From the NCBI GenBank assembly GCA_024648695.1, contig JACAVV010000015.1:62001-126000 (forward strand): a DNA stretch of 64,000 nt, written 5' to 3'. This DNA is from Nitrospina sp. GTDB taxonomy: Bacteria > Nitrospinota > Nitrospinia > Nitrospinales > JACRGP01. The position numbers and the translations under genes are program-made. The notes beneath the pieces were generated by a model. It was given only the letters and a program-made list of their open reading frames with translations, was not told where the DNA came from and ran no database searches. Of this stretch, positions 8,159 through 17,554 are shown in pieces (the stretch's first letter is position 1; each line of letters begins with the position of its first letter).

Positions 8159-9346
8159 ATGGAAATTGCAGAAGTCAAAGACACCGTTGAGTCGCTGGGC
8201 CACGCGGTCCAGGAACTCAAACAAAAAAATGACCAGCGCTGGAAAGAAATCCAGGCGAAGGGCAGTGCCGATCCCCTGCTGGAACAGCAGGTCGACCGCT
8301 TGAGCGCCGAGGTTCAGCGTCTTACGGAAATGAAAGAGCGGCTCGAATACGTGGAAACGCGTTTGCAACGACCTGCTTTTCAAAACTCCGGAGATGCCAA
8401 CAACCCGGCAACTGATGAAAAACAGAAAGCGCTTGGCAAATACCTGCGCACCGGCGATTTCAGCGAATGCAAATTGCTGTCTGTGGACGGCGACCCGCAA
8501 GGTGGGTATTGGGTGCATTCAGAAACATCCAACACGGTCATTCGAAAAATCAACGAAACGTCACCCATGCGCGACGTGGCGATGATCGAAACGATCTCTA
8601 CCGACGCTTTGGAAATTCCGGAAGATGTCAATGAAGCCGATGCGGGATGGACCCGCGAGCGGGTTTCTCCTGTGGATACGGCCACACCTAACATCGGCGT
8701 CCGGCGCATTCCGGTGCACGAACTGTATGCCATGCCGAAAGCAACCCAGACGCTTCTGGACGACGCGCGGGTCAATGTGGAGGAATGGCTCGCAGGGAAA
8801 ATTGCAGAAAAAATTTCGCGTCTGGAAAATGATTCCTTCATCAAAGGAGACGGCGTTGGCCAACCGCGCGGAATTCTAACTTACCCAGACGGAACTGGAA
8901 ACCCTGGCGAAATCGAACAAGTGCCTTCGGGTTCTGCAGGTGCGGTGACAGCCGACGGATTGCGCACCTTGTTCTATCGCCTAAAAAGTCCCTACCTCAA
9001 CAATGCGGTATGGTTGATGAAGCGATCGACTCTGGAAGAAATCTCGAAGTTGAAAGATTCCAACAACCAGTACCTCTGGGAACCGGGCCTTGCCCTGGGC
9101 GAACCCCAAACACTCCTGGGTCACCCCATCGGCCGAATGGAAGACATGCCTGCGGTGGCGAACGATTCTCTGTCGATCGCGTTTGGCAATTTCAAACAGG
9201 CTTACACGATTGTGGATCGCGCCGGGTTCCGTGTCTTGCGAGACCCTTACAGCGCCAAACCTTTCGTTTTGTTCTATACCACCAAACGTACCGGAGGCGA
9301 TGTTTCCAATTTCGAAGCCATGGTCCTCCAAAAAATGTCCGCCTAG
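8159..9346 (+). CDS. Major capsid protein, HK97 fold
   Basis: Residues 1-75 form a charged coiled coil (VESLGHAVQELKQKNDQRWKE...), the scaffolding delta domain expected to be removed by the prohead protease. The rest follows the HK97 capsid pattern: GGYWVHSE, MRDVAMIE, GWTRERVSPVDT, KATQTLLDDARVNVEEWLAGKIAEKIS, DSFIKGDGVGQPRGIL, AVWLMKRSTLEEISKLKD, LLGHPI and SIAFGNFKQAYTIVDR. The 395-residue length is typical. AAGGAGGAACC gives an excellent ribosome binding site, as expected for the most abundant virion protein. The frame is intact. Confidence 0.95.
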   Translation: MEIAEVKDTVESLGHAVQELKQKNDQRWKEIQAKGSADPLLEQQVDRLSAEVQRLTEMKERLEYVETRLQRPAFQNSGDANNPATDEKQKALGKYLRTGDFSECKLLSVDGDPQGGYWVHSETSNTVIRKINETSPMRDVAMIETISTDALEIPEDVNEADAGWTRERVSPVDTATPNIGVRRIPVHELYAMPKATQTLLDDARVNVEEWLAGKIAEKISRLENDSFIKGDGVGQPRGILTYPDGTGNPGEIEQVPSGSAGAVTADGLRTLFYRLKSPYLNNAVWLMKRSTLEEISKLKDSNNQYLWEPGLALGEPQTLLGHPIGRMEDMPAVANDSLSIAFGNFKQAYTIVDRAGFRVLRDPYSAKPFVLFYTTKRTGGDVSNFEAMVLQKMSA

Positions 9347-9471
9347 GCAACGCGGCATTTCCATATAAATATTTTTAGGGAGATCCAGGGGGAATAATAA
9401 GTCCAAAGTCCAATCCCATATTCTTCCCCTCATAAATAATGTTGAACTCTTATCAACCGGAGTAAATAAAT

Positions 9472-9849
9472 ATGCGAGATCTAAAAAACAATATCGACTT
9501 GGCTCCGTCCATAGCACCGGCAACGTACAACGCAGACGCCGATGGTACAGGCGTGGACCTGAAAGGATTCATGGCCGCAGTGATAGCCTTCCATCCGGGA
9601 ACCATTACCGATGGAACGCACGCACCCAAAATCCAGGAATCGGATGACGATGTCACTTACACCGATGTCCCTGCAGACGATCAGGAGGGCACCCTGTCCA
9701 ACCTGGCTACCGATACTCTCCAGCGTGTCGGCTACAAAGGAGGAAAACGTTATGTGAAAGCTTTTGTCACCGTTACCCCCGGAGTGACCGGTGGTATCTA
9801 CGCGGCAGAAGTGATCCGTGGGTTGCCGGCCTCTGCACCGGTGGCCTGA
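9472..9849 (+). CDS. Phage head-associated small protein (decoration-like)
   Basis: The 125-residue protein sits between capsid and connector genes. It resembles small proteins known at this position in HK97-type prophages: an N-terminal RDLKNNIDLAPSIAP motif, GTGVDLKGF, IQESDDDVTYTDV, TLQRVGYKGGKRYVKAFVTV and an A/P-rich tail. It is predicted to be mostly beta. A capsid decoration or cement role is inferred from position; no catalytic motif is present. ACCGGAGTAAATAA contains a weak ribosome binding site. Confidence 0.7.
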   Translation: MRDLKNNIDLAPSIAPATYNADADGTGVDLKGFMAAVIAFHPGTITDGTHAPKIQESDDDVTYTDVPADDQEGTLSNLATDTLQRVGYKGGKRYVKAFVTVTPGVTGGIYAAEVIRGLPASAPVA

Positions 9850-9913
9850 CGCTCTGCAATGGAATCAGCCGGGATGCTTTCATCCCGGCTCCACCTATTT
9901 AAGGTATACATTT

Positions 9914-10561
9914 ATGTCCCTGAATTTAAAAACCGCACCGGCCAGCGAGCCTCTGACACTTTCAGAAGTGAAAGACTATCTGCGCATCCAGGACACCCAG
10001 GATGATGCCTTGCTCACGGCTTTGATCACAGCCTCGCGCGAACGGGCCGAAGCTTTCACACGGCGGGTTTGGATCACTCAAACCTGGACGCTTTGGCTGG
10101 ACCGGTTTCCCAAAGAAAAAGCTTCAAGGAAGGGGTGGGAGAGTAACGCGCAATGGATTTCGATCCCCAAACCGCCTTTGCAGTCGGTGGCTTTCCTCAA
10201 AACATATGATGCGACAAATACGGCTACGGAATTCAACCCAGCCCGATACCTGGTGGATAATATTTCTGTTCCCGGCCGCATCGCCTTGAACGAGAGTGAA
10301 ACCTGGCCCGTCGATTTGCGTCCCGTACAATCCATCGAAATCGAATTCACTGCAGGCTACGGTTTGGCAAGCGACGTTCCGGAACCGGTCAGGCAAGGCA
10401 TGCTCCTTTGGATCAAACTGGCCTATGCCAGTAAAGCCCGATTGTTTGAAAAAGATTCCGGAGGGGATTTGCTGGCGATGCATCAACAAATCCTGCCGCC
10501 TATCGTTTGCGATTTGTGGCATGCCTTCGTCGTGCATCCGGCACAGGGAGCGATGGTATGA
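9914..10561 (+). CDS. Head-tail connector protein, phiE125 gp8/HK97 gp6-like
   Basis: The N-terminus LTLSEVKDYLRIQDTQDDALLTALITASRERAEAFTRRVWITQTWTLWLD is the hallmark of the phiE125 gp8 adaptor family, whose ring sits under the portal and connects head to tail. The second half, FTAGYGLASDVPEPVRQGMLLWIKLAY, also fits. I start at ATG 9914; the open frame extends upstream without support. It overlaps the next gene by ATGA at 10558-10561, implying translational coupling. Confidence 0.85.
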   Translation: MSLNLKTAPASEPLTLSEVKDYLRIQDTQDDALLTALITASRERAEAFTRRVWITQTWTLWLDRFPKEKASRKGWESNAQWISIPKPPLQSVAFLKTYDATNTATEFNPARYLVDNISVPGRIALNESETWPVDLRPVQSIEIEFTAGYGLASDVPEPVRQGMLLWIKLAYASKARLFEKDSGGDLLAMHQQILPPIVCDLWHAFVVHPAQGAMV

Positions 10562-11040
10562 GCGATTACTCCGTTGTGGGAAACGCCGTCCGCAATACCT
10601 TGCTGGCGGACAGTTGGATCGCCGATCCGGCCAATGTCAAAACCGTCGAAACCTATTCGCGGGGATATTCCCTGAGGGAATCTGAAGAGAGTCAATACTT
10701 TGGTCCCGAGGAAGCTCCTGCTATCGCCGTCATTCCAAATCCTGCTTCCCGCAAGGGACATGCCATTTCTGCGTCCCGATTGCTGGAACAAGTCAACGTA
10801 GAAGTGGTTGCAGTGACTTTTCATCGGGAGGCCCAGACAGGCATGGCTGTTCAGCACCAGTTTGTAGGCAATATAGAACGGGTCCTGGAAAATCAAAAAA
10901 CCGCTGGCAAGGACCTTGGAATCGGGGCTTTTGTCGATGGATTAGGCACTGCCGACCGAACAACCAAGAACGGCGAGCTGTTTTGTCTGGTGTCCACCAT
11001 CAGGTTTCAGATCGAGCAGGTCATTTCTATTCACGACTAG
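10558..11040 (+). CDS. Phage head-tail joining/tail-terminator-like protein
   Basis: This 160-residue product starts at ATG 10558, overlapping the connector stop. Its position matches stopper or tail-terminator genes, and its size fits a terminator (alpha/beta, TLLADSWIADPANVKTVE...VNVEVVAVTFHREAQTG...TIRFQIEQVISI). The local pattern of an N-terminal helix followed by a central and C-terminal strand is typical of such proteins, but I do not recognise a specific family. The assignment rests mainly on synteny. Confidence 0.55.
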   Translation: MSDYSVVGNAVRNTLLADSWIADPANVKTVETYSRGYSLRESEESQYFGPEEAPAIAVIPNPASRKGHAISASRLLEQVNVEVVAVTFHREAQTGMAVQHQFVGNIERVLENQKTAGKDLGIGAFVDGLGTADRTTKNGELFCLVSTIRFQIEQVISIHD

Positions 11041-11082
11041 TTATGAATTCAGTCACCCAATTTATCGGATCAAATATCAACC

Positions 11083-12129
11083 ATGACCATTAAACGAATC
11101 GCCAAGAGCTGGCGCGGATTTTCCCTGAGTAAAGAACCTTCCTACGGCTCTCCTCAAACCGTCGATACTGCTCTGGATTTTCAGGGTCCTCTGACAACAG
11201 TATCTGGAGCTGAAACCAGTTCCGACCGATCAACGATCTCCGGTTTGTCGGGAGCGGCATCGGAAGAAGTATTGCACTGGCAAGTCGATGGACACCATCG
11301 TCACTTCGCCGATACGCATAATGTGGCGTTGTTTGGAGCATTGGTGTTGGGAAAAGTAGTGAGCCAGCAACCCGATCCGGTCAACGACCCCAATTGGTAT
11401 CGCCACTACATAGAACACAAGATGGAGACCCATGAGCTTCCATCAGTAACTCTTGTGGAATCCGATGGCGCGAATGCAAAGAAGTTTCCTGGCATATTCG
11501 GAAAATCACTCAAAGTTACCGGATGCGCGGGAGAAACCTTGCAAATGGAGGCTCATTTTGGCGGCAGGGGCACGGAGTCTCCCAGCGCCATAGCCTCCCC
11601 ACCGGGAGTTTCTGAATCCCCGTTGAGGTTTGCTGATGTGGATCTGCAACTGGGTGGAACCCTGACAGGTAGCGTGAATTTTGGTGATTTGGTTTTAAGC
11701 GGCTCGCCTTTAATTTTGCGGGATACTCTGGCCGGATTTGATTTCACCCTGAGTAACGAGTCACGCACCATCTATGAAATGGGCGATACCAGCGGAACGG
11801 TCAGCCGGGTCGAACGTGGTGACCGATGGAATACGGAATTGAAAATTTTGTTTAACCGGATCGATACCAGTCATGAAGACCGTTTTCTGAGCGGGGCGGT
11901 CAATCCGTTATTGTTGACAGCAGTCGGTTCCCCCCTTCCCGGAAGCACTGGAACACCTCGTTACCAAATAAAAATATACTTTCCCAAAACCATCTATAGG
12001 GAAACAGTTATAGGCCTGAACGGGCAAATTATTCGGGTGGAAGCGAATCTCGGGATATTGGAAGATCCCGGTTATGGCTCGGTCATTGTCGAAATCCACA
12101 ACAATATCCCTTCTTATCCCGGATTGTAG
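11083..12129 (+). CDS. Probable tail tube protein
   Basis: The 348-residue protein is rich in beta-prone sequence. It starts with GFSLSKEPSYGSPQTVDTALDF, which resembles the N-terminus of siphophage tube proteins of the Phage_tube_2 type. The middle (KVTGCAGETLQMEAHFGGRGTES) and RFADVDLQLGG...FDFTLSNESRTIYEMGD segments also fit tube-like double-barrel proteins. It lies at the tube gene position after the tail-terminator slot. If correct, its multimers form the tail lumen. Confidence is moderate because no single diagnostic motif is visible. Confidence 0.6.
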   Translation: MTIKRIAKSWRGFSLSKEPSYGSPQTVDTALDFQGPLTTVSGAETSSDRSTISGLSGAASEEVLHWQVDGHHRHFADTHNVALFGALVLGKVVSQQPDPVNDPNWYRHYIEHKMETHELPSVTLVESDGANAKKFPGIFGKSLKVTGCAGETLQMEAHFGGRGTESPSAIASPPGVSESPLRFADVDLQLGGTLTGSVNFGDLVLSGSPLILRDTLAGFDFTLSNESRTIYEMGDTSGTVSRVERGDRWNTELKILFNRIDTSHEDRFLSGAVNPLLLTAVGSPLPGSTGTPRYQIKIYFPKTIYRETVIGLNGQIIRVEANLGILEDPGYGSVIVEIHNNIPSYPGL

Positions 12130-12176
12130 GAAGAAAATATTCGGGACCAACTTTTGAATTAAAAGGAATTCGCCTT

Positions 12177-12557
12177 ATGGGAGTAGAGTTTTATTTTCCG
12201 ACAGTCGCGGCACCCTCGGTGCAATGGATCCCGCTAAAACAACCCGAATATCCGGCGCAGGAGCCCGTGGATTACCCAGGGCAACTGATCGCCGAAACAG
12301 CTTCCGGACGCATTTACGTCCAGGACAAGGGACAGCGCGCAGAGCGGTTCATACTAACCTTTGACCGCATTTCCCAGGCGGATCGCAACAATGCCCTGAC
12401 CCTGTTCAATACTGTTAAAAAAGCGGCCAATACTTTCGAGTACCTGGATCGCGACCAGAACCTGCACACCGTCCGCTGGTTGAATGGTTTTGATTTTCAA
12501 TTGGTCATTCTCGATCGCTGGTCCGGCAGTATTGAATTGTTAAAAGAGAATGCCTGA
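12177..12557 (+). CDS. Small phage tail protein (distal-tail-like)
   Basis: The 126-residue protein follows an AAAGGAATTC ribosome binding site. Seen are FPTVAAPSVQWIPLKQPEYPAQEPVDYPGQLIAETASGRIYVQDKG, FILTFDRISQADRNNALTLFNTVKKAANTFEYLDRD and VRWLNGFDFQ. The ASGRxYVQxKG...F.L.F motif is typical of small tail proteins encoded ahead of the hub in lambdoid and Mu-like phages. A structural role between tube and tip is inferred. The frame is intact. Confidence 0.6.
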   Translation: MGVEFYFPTVAAPSVQWIPLKQPEYPAQEPVDYPGQLIAETASGRIYVQDKGQRAERFILTFDRISQADRNNALTLFNTVKKAANTFEYLDRDQNLHTVRWLNGFDFQLVILDRWSGSIELLKENA

Positions 12558-12616
12558 GAGGTTTTTAAAAATCACATCCAGAATCAGTCAAAGAGTCCAT
12601 TAAACGGAGGAGAACC

Positions 12617-12931
12617 ATGATCGACTGGGAACAAATCAAACCGCAGGACCTCAGTTTCAGCTTATGCGGCGACGAAATTTACAGCCATCGGGAAACCGTG
12701 TTCATTCCGGTGAATGTATTGCATCCCGATTGCACCGTGTTGTTCAAGCACGTGGTTGCCTTGAAAGCCACGTTCTATCAGGAATTGCGGCAACTACCCG
12801 ATTGGAGCCAACAGTTAAACAGTATATGCCGGGCGCGTCTGCTGGAAATCATTCGCCTGAAAACCAGGGAACCTCAAATCCCGGTGCAGGACAAAATGGA
12901 ATTGTTTCATGAGGCGCCGAAACGGTTTTGA
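12617..12931 (+). CDS. Hypothetical phage protein (tail chaperone position)
   Basis: The 104-residue protein has GGAGGAGAACC before its ATG. It contains SFSLCGDEIYSHRETVFIPVNVLHPDC and a helical C-terminal half (ATFYQELRQLPDWSQQLNSICRARLLEIIRL). The slot just before the tail tip usually holds tail assembly chaperones, followed by a tape-measure gene. Here the large hub-like gene follows directly. I do not recognise the family and do not assign a function. Confidence 0.55.
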   Translation: MIDWEQIKPQDLSFSLCGDEIYSHRETVFIPVNVLHPDCTVLFKHVVALKATFYQELRQLPDWSQQLNSICRARLLEIIRLKTREPQIPVQDKMELFHEAPKRF

Positions 12932-12989
12932 GTTTTTCCATAACTCGGGTTCCATAATATTTTTTTATCTAATTTGAAATGTTCAATTT

Positions 12990-15900
12990 ATGAGAACTGA
13001 TTTCACGACAGCATTTCAGCAGGCCAAAAATCAAACAGAGCAGGAACCGGTAAACCTGCTAAAAGTCGAATGGCCTGAAATCCGAGGTCTGCCAGCCAAG
13101 ACCCTGCGCCTTTCCGACCGCGCAATCACTGCGGCGGGACAGGACTGGCTGAATTTGATCGATTCCTGGGGAAACCTGGCTTTGGTGGGAAACCGGTTTG
13201 CGTCGCAAAGCGGAACCCCGGTTCGTTGGACCCTGAGCGTTCTCAATGGGGACGCGGATTTGGGAGGGGTGCAGGAGCAAAGTTTCAGTGACCTGTTCAA
13301 TGATTATCCGCCGGAAGCGGCAACTTTTACTTTGTACCAATGGTTTGAAGGAGTGGGATTGGTTGAAGCGGATCTGGCGGCGGTTTTTGTAGGCGCCCCG
13401 GTGGAAGCGGTGGATTACGATGAGGCGTCCTGCCAAATTACGTTGTCCCCTCTGTCTGGTGCTCTTGGCGAAACGGTGATCGGACGCCTTGTCAATACGA
13501 TTGACTACCCAAATGCTCCTAACGTCACTTTGGGCAAAACATTGCCTGTCGTATTGGGTGAAGTGGAAAATTGCCCCGGCCTTCCCGTGCGAATCGCTGA
13601 AGAAACGGAGATCGCGTCAGTGGCCATTCCGGGCGATACTGTATTGAAGGTTCTATCGACCGATGGCTTTCCCTCAGCGGGACAATTGAGCATCGATAAC
13701 AACTTCATATCTTATACCGGAAAAACCTCCACAAGTTTCACGGGATGCCAGACCCTTGGCGAAGGTCCGGATGGATTGGCGCGCACCCACTATAACGGTG
13801 AACGGGTATTGCAAAAGATAAGCGATCATCGCTACGTGTTTTGCGATCCGGCTTACCCCATAGCAAACATCTCCAATGTCCGCATCGCAGGAGATCCCGC
13901 CGACTCCAATGAATACACAGTGGATATTGCCAGCGGCGAAGTGACTTTCAACAATCGTCCGAAAAAAGTGGTGTCCAATGACTCACGTTTCCTGGAAATG
14001 CAGTTTGATGCCGTAGGGGGCCAAAACACCGCAATCAATGCCTCGGCGGCATTCGATCCGGAAGCGGTGACCAGTCACGCCACCATCAACCAGAACAACC
14101 CCAAACTGCAATTGGTGCAGACCAATGATCTGGCGGATCGCGGCGAAATTTTCCGGGTGTTTCTGGCGGTAGAACATTATGAAGAAGAGAAACTGCCCAA
14201 CGATACCCTGGTGGTGTCGCTTCCGGCTGTTGGCGTGTTGGGTGAATTGTCCCGGCCCAATGCCGATGATGCAATCAATGTGGGCGGTACCGTGGACATC
14301 GAACACAATCATCTGGAAACCATCGGTGGCCTGATCGATATCGAACACGAAACCGGCGACACCATTGAGGGCGATACCGATATCGACCATCCTCACACCG
14401 AAGATCTGGATTTCCCACTGATCGACCAGGACCACGTTCATCAAATCACCAGTGACGGGGAAGTGTCGGAAATTCAAAAAGCATCCAGCGGCGTCGATGC
14501 CGAACGCAGTGTCAATCTGGACCGGCCCTTGACACTGATTTTTCCTTCTTTCACCGGGACCGCTTTGCGGGCGGAATACATCATCCAGTTCGATGTGGAT
14601 TTATCCAGCGGACTGGGTTCGATCACTCTGGAAGGAGAAGATATTTACAAGATTCACACGCGCGGCCGGGTGAGAGAGTTTATCAATCAGGTGACGGTTG
14701 AGGACAATCAGGGTACCTCGGCGACAATCAGACGTGCAGGAGGGCTTTCCGCAGGATCGATCACCGTAAAATCCTGCACCCGGCGTTTGATCTTTGAAGC
14801 CCAAACAACCGGCACCGCCGAGTTTACCGGAACATCGACACAGAAAACGGGTGAAGTGTCCGAATTGAATGATGTCAATCGGCCAATGAACAAATCAGGT
14901 GGTGTGAACACCATTCCAGTAGGAACCCAACGCAATCTGGCACGTTCGGGACAGATCAACTCCTATCAGGGCAACCACAACCTGAACACAGGCACCCTGG
15001 AAAAGTCGAGTCGCGCCGTGATCGAGTACTTCGACGTGACCCCTCACGTTTCGGGCTGGGACTGGTTTCAGAATCAGGTCGTGGAAGTGGAGTATGCCGG
15101 AAGTGTCGATGGCCGTTCGAGCTATATCAATCACGTTTTCTTCGAAGTGGAATTTGCTGTCCCGCGTTACCAATACACCGATGAAATCACAGCAGACATC
15201 CAAGGTGTCAAAGACGATTCGCTGGGAACCATAACGGGCACTCCCGACGCACTCATTGAACGTCCGGACCATGTGTTCCACTGGAGCCTGGCGGTTTTAC
15301 TTAACCTGCCCCCAACGGCCATAGACACAGCTTCTTTCGCATCGGCCGGGACTGCCTTCTCTAATGCGGTGTCAGGCGGATTCAAATTCGGGGGAACAAT
15401 CCTCGAAAAACGCACTCTCAAAAGCCTGTGGCAGGAATGGGGACGTGAAAGCCGTGCCGCGTTGTCCTGGGACGCTATCGGAAGAGTGCGTCTGCGGTTT
15501 TTGCCCTTGAATGATTCGGAGGGCGTGGTCCCGGACAAGACCATTGATCTCTCAAACATTCGACGTGATCCCCAAACCGGTCGAAGCCGGGTTTCCGTTC
15601 AGCGTTCTTCCTGGAAAGACATCGTCAATCATGTCGACTTACTTTACCGGTACGATGCCGCCATCGATGGATTCCTGGGCTTGTGCTCAGATTCCGATCT
15701 CACCAGTCAGGACGTCTTTGGCCCGCGGGAAAATCCGGCATTATTCCAATTCCGATGGGTGCGTAATGAAGATATGGCCCGCAACCTTGCCGGCTTTTAC
15801 CTGAAAGAGCGAGCCTTTCCTATGGCCCATCTGGAGGTGGAAGTGTTTCTGGATCAGGTGGAACTGGAGTGCGGAGACAATATTGCTATCACGGCTCCTC

Positions 15901-16547
15901 TTGATAATTTGTCCGCGAGTCTTGCCCGCGTTTTGGATGTCGAACGGGTTTTGGGATCAGGGACTGAAGGGGAGATGGATGCCCTGCGTCTACGCTTGCG
16001 ATTGTATCCGCAGATTGTAATTCGCAAATCACTGATGGAAGGTCCGGTAGAAATTTCTGATGTTCTCTTATTCGTCCTGGTTTCCCTGTCTTCGGAAGAT
16101 GCGGACGTCACCGAGACCATGCACTTTGTGTTCGAGTGGCAATCCTCTGAAACCACCCATGTTGTGGAAGCGCTGGACTTGTTACTGAGCCCCTTTACCG
16201 CTGAGGTGATTGAAGGACAGGAATCGGAGCGATCCCTGATGCAACAACAGGTCGGCCATTCTGTAAGCGCCAGGGAATTGAGCCTGGTTCCGGGGCAGAG
16301 CGGAGGCTATGGAATTCAACCCTACGCCGTTTCCGGCTATGGAGGCAAGGAAACGTTACACAATCCTGTTTTTCGGTTCTGGCTGAGAGAGGTCCCGGAA
16401 GCGGCAGAAACAATGGATTTCCGACTGATTTATGAGGAATTGACATCCATTTATGAGTTTGCCTATACAGGCAATGAATTAACGAGCGGTTACGGCTTGC
16501 AGTCTTATGGGGCGTCCGCATACGGAGGAAGGCAGGCACTTGTATGA
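12990..16547 (+). CDS. Large tail-tip/baseplate hub-like phage protein with His-rich insert
   Basis: The 1185-residue protein is the largest of the block. Residues 1-200 resemble tail-tip proteins (VNLLKVEWPEIRGLPAKTLRLSDRAI..., WTLSVLNGD, FDLYQWFEG-like strand). Residues about 437-487 form an acidic His-rich stretch with DIEHNHLE, DIEHETGD, DIDHPHTED and DQDHVHQ. HxH motifs bind iron in some tail fibres, so metal binding is possible. The region after 800 (KSLWQEWGRESRAALSWDAIGRVRLRFLP) is hub-like. The C-terminus has two copies of a GYG-Q-Y-A-S-YGG motif. It overlaps the next gene by ATGA. No tape-measure gene lies before it. Confidence 0.7.
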   Translation: MRTDFTTAFQQAKNQTEQEPVNLLKVEWPEIRGLPAKTLRLSDRAITAAGQDWLNLIDSWGNLALVGNRFASQSGTPVRWTLSVLNGDADLGGVQEQSFSDLFNDYPPEAATFTLYQWFEGVGLVEADLAAVFVGAPVEAVDYDEASCQITLSPLSGALGETVIGRLVNTIDYPNAPNVTLGKTLPVVLGEVENCPGLPVRIAEETEIASVAIPGDTVLKVLSTDGFPSAGQLSIDNNFISYTGKTSTSFTGCQTLGEGPDGLARTHYNGERVLQKISDHRYVFCDPAYPIANISNVRIAGDPADSNEYTVDIASGEVTFNNRPKKVVSNDSRFLEMQFDAVGGQNTAINASAAFDPEAVTSHATINQNNPKLQLVQTNDLADRGEIFRVFLAVEHYEEEKLPNDTLVVSLPAVGVLGELSRPNADDAINVGGTVDIEHNHLETIGGLIDIEHETGDTIEGDTDIDHPHTEDLDFPLIDQDHVHQITSDGEVSEIQKASSGVDAERSVNLDRPLTLIFPSFTGTALRAEYIIQFDVDLSSGLGSITLEGEDIYKIHTRGRVREFINQVTVEDNQGTSATIRRAGGLSAGSITVKSCTRRLIFEAQTTGTAEFTGTSTQKTGEVSELNDVNRPMNKSGGVNTIPVGTQRNLARSGQINSYQGNHNLNTGTLEKSSRAVIEYFDVTPHVSGWDWFQNQVVEVEYAGSVDGRSSYINHVFFEVEFAVPRYQYTDEITADIQGVKDDSLGTITGTPDALIERPDHVFHWSLAVLLNLPPTAIDTASFASAGTAFSNAVSGGFKFGGTILEKRTLKSLWQEWGRESRAALSWDAIGRVRLRFLPLNDSEGVVPDKTIDLSNIRRDPQTGRSRVSVQRSSWKDIVNHVDLLYRYDAAIDGFLGLCSDSDLTSQDVFGPRENPALFQFRWVRNEDMARNLAGFYLKERAFPMAHLEVEVFLDQVELECGDNIAITAPLDNLSASLARVLDVERVLGSGTEGEMDALRLRLRLYPQIVIRKSLMEGPVEISDVLLFVLVSLSSEDADVTETMHFVFEWQSSETTHVVEALDLLLSPFTAEVIEGQESERSLMQQQVGHSVSARELSLVPGQSGGYGIQPYAVSGYGGKETLHNPVFRFWLREVPEAAETMDFRLIYEELTSIYEFAYTGNELTSGYGLQSYGASAYGGRQALV

Positions 16548-16726
16548 ACCCAACAACCCAACCCCGCCGGGGACCTTTGACACAAGAAAAAATCATCATC
16601 GTTTTGCGTGCTCCCGATGGAAGTGTCAGGGAGCGCGAAGAAATTTTAACTTATAAACATCCGGGAGTGCGCGGCATCAAAACCGTGTATCCCCTGAACA
16701 GGAAGGAGAAAAACCATGATCGTTGA
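16544..16726 (+). CDS. Small phage protein of unknown function
   Basis: The 60-residue product starts with ATG overlapping the hub stop (16544-16547) and ends inside the next gene's first codons (16716-16726), so it is tightly coupled on both sides. Visible are LTQEKIIIVLRAPDGSVREREEIL and a basic C-terminus. No family recognised. The coupling argues it is real. Confidence 0.55.
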   Translation: MNPTTQPRRGPLTQEKIIIVLRAPDGSVREREEILTYKHPGVRGIKTVYPLNRKEKNHDR

Positions 16727-17072
16727 TCCGGGACTGGACCACATTGCCGATCAAATGTCCGCGCAGGTACAACCGGTGATGAGCCATATGGCCATAGGCA
16801 CCGGCACCACCGTCGAAGCGGCCGCCAACACGACTTTGGAATCGGAGGACTTTCGCAAGGCCTTCACGTCCAAAACAAGAACGGGTAGCAAGGTCACCTA
16901 CGTGACCAGTTTCGGCGCCAGTGAGGGGTCCGGAGACATCACCGAACTGGGAATCTTCAATGCCGCGGCCGGAGGAACCATGCTGAGCAGGATCGTGTTT
17001 TCGGCCAAGAATAAAGGGGTGAATGACACCTTGGAGTTCACGGTCGAGCATACCTACCAACGTGCGTCCTGA
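16716..17072 (+). CDS. Phage tail-tip/fibre-associated protein
   Basis: The 118-residue protein resembles a family common downstream of tail hubs in prophages: an N-terminal VDPGLDHIADQMS, MSHMAIGTGTT, AANTTLESEDFRKAFTSKTRTGSKVTYV, then GDITELGIFNAAAGGTMLSR and a C-terminal strand. These are thought to be tail-appendage components. The ribosome binding site GGAAGGAGAAAAACC lies inside the preceding small gene. Confidence 0.6.
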   Translation: MIVDPGLDHIADQMSAQVQPVMSHMAIGTGTTVEAAANTTLESEDFRKAFTSKTRTGSKVTYVTSFGASEGSGDITELGIFNAAAGGTMLSRIVFSAKNKGVNDTLEFTVEHTYQRAS

Positions 17073-17083
17073 GGAGGTGAACG

Positions 17084-17530
17084 ATGCCGACTCAAACAAC
17101 GCGTTTGAATATAGAAAAACAGGATTCCGGAGACACCGACTGGAAGGGCGCCGAGGACAGCTTCAAGGACAAGATGGATGCCGTGTCGGCGAGCTATTTC
17201 AATGTACAGGTCTCCGGCGTGGCCGAGGATGAAGCGGTGGTGCTGGACGGGTTCAAGTTCGATGAGGATGTCGACATTTCGGGCGTGACCCTGTTCGCTC
17301 GTGTTGCCCCTGCCGGTGCCGACCTCACTGTCGATTTTCTGCTAAACGCTACCGAGCAAACGAAAGTGGCGACTCTTGAGGATGGTTCGCAAAAGCAGTA
17401 CACGGCCATTTCCGGCCTGTCCTACACGAGCCTGCAGGAACTGGGGTTGAAAATCAAGTCCGTGGGTTCTACGGAGGCAGGATCGGAAGTGTCGATTGTG
17501 ATTCATTATCACGTATCACCGATTCCGTAA
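17084..17530 (+). CDS. Hypothetical phage tail-appendage protein
   Basis: This 148-residue, acidic, beta-rich protein has a strong GAGGAGGTGAACG ribosome binding site and lies 11 bases after its neighbour. It contains VQVSGVAEDEAVVLDGFKFDEDVDISGV and LTVDFLLNATEQTKVATLEDGS, like small beta-sandwich fibre domains. No specific family recognised; the role is inferred from location. Confidence 0.5.
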   Translation: MPTQTTRLNIEKQDSGDTDWKGAEDSFKDKMDAVSASYFNVQVSGVAEDEAVVLDGFKFDEDVDISGVTLFARVAPAGADLTVDFLLNATEQTKVATLEDGSQKQYTAISGLSYTSLQELGLKIKSVGSTEAGSEVSIVIHYHVSPIP

Positions 17531-17554
17531 TCTTTCAAGCAATAAGGAGATGCT

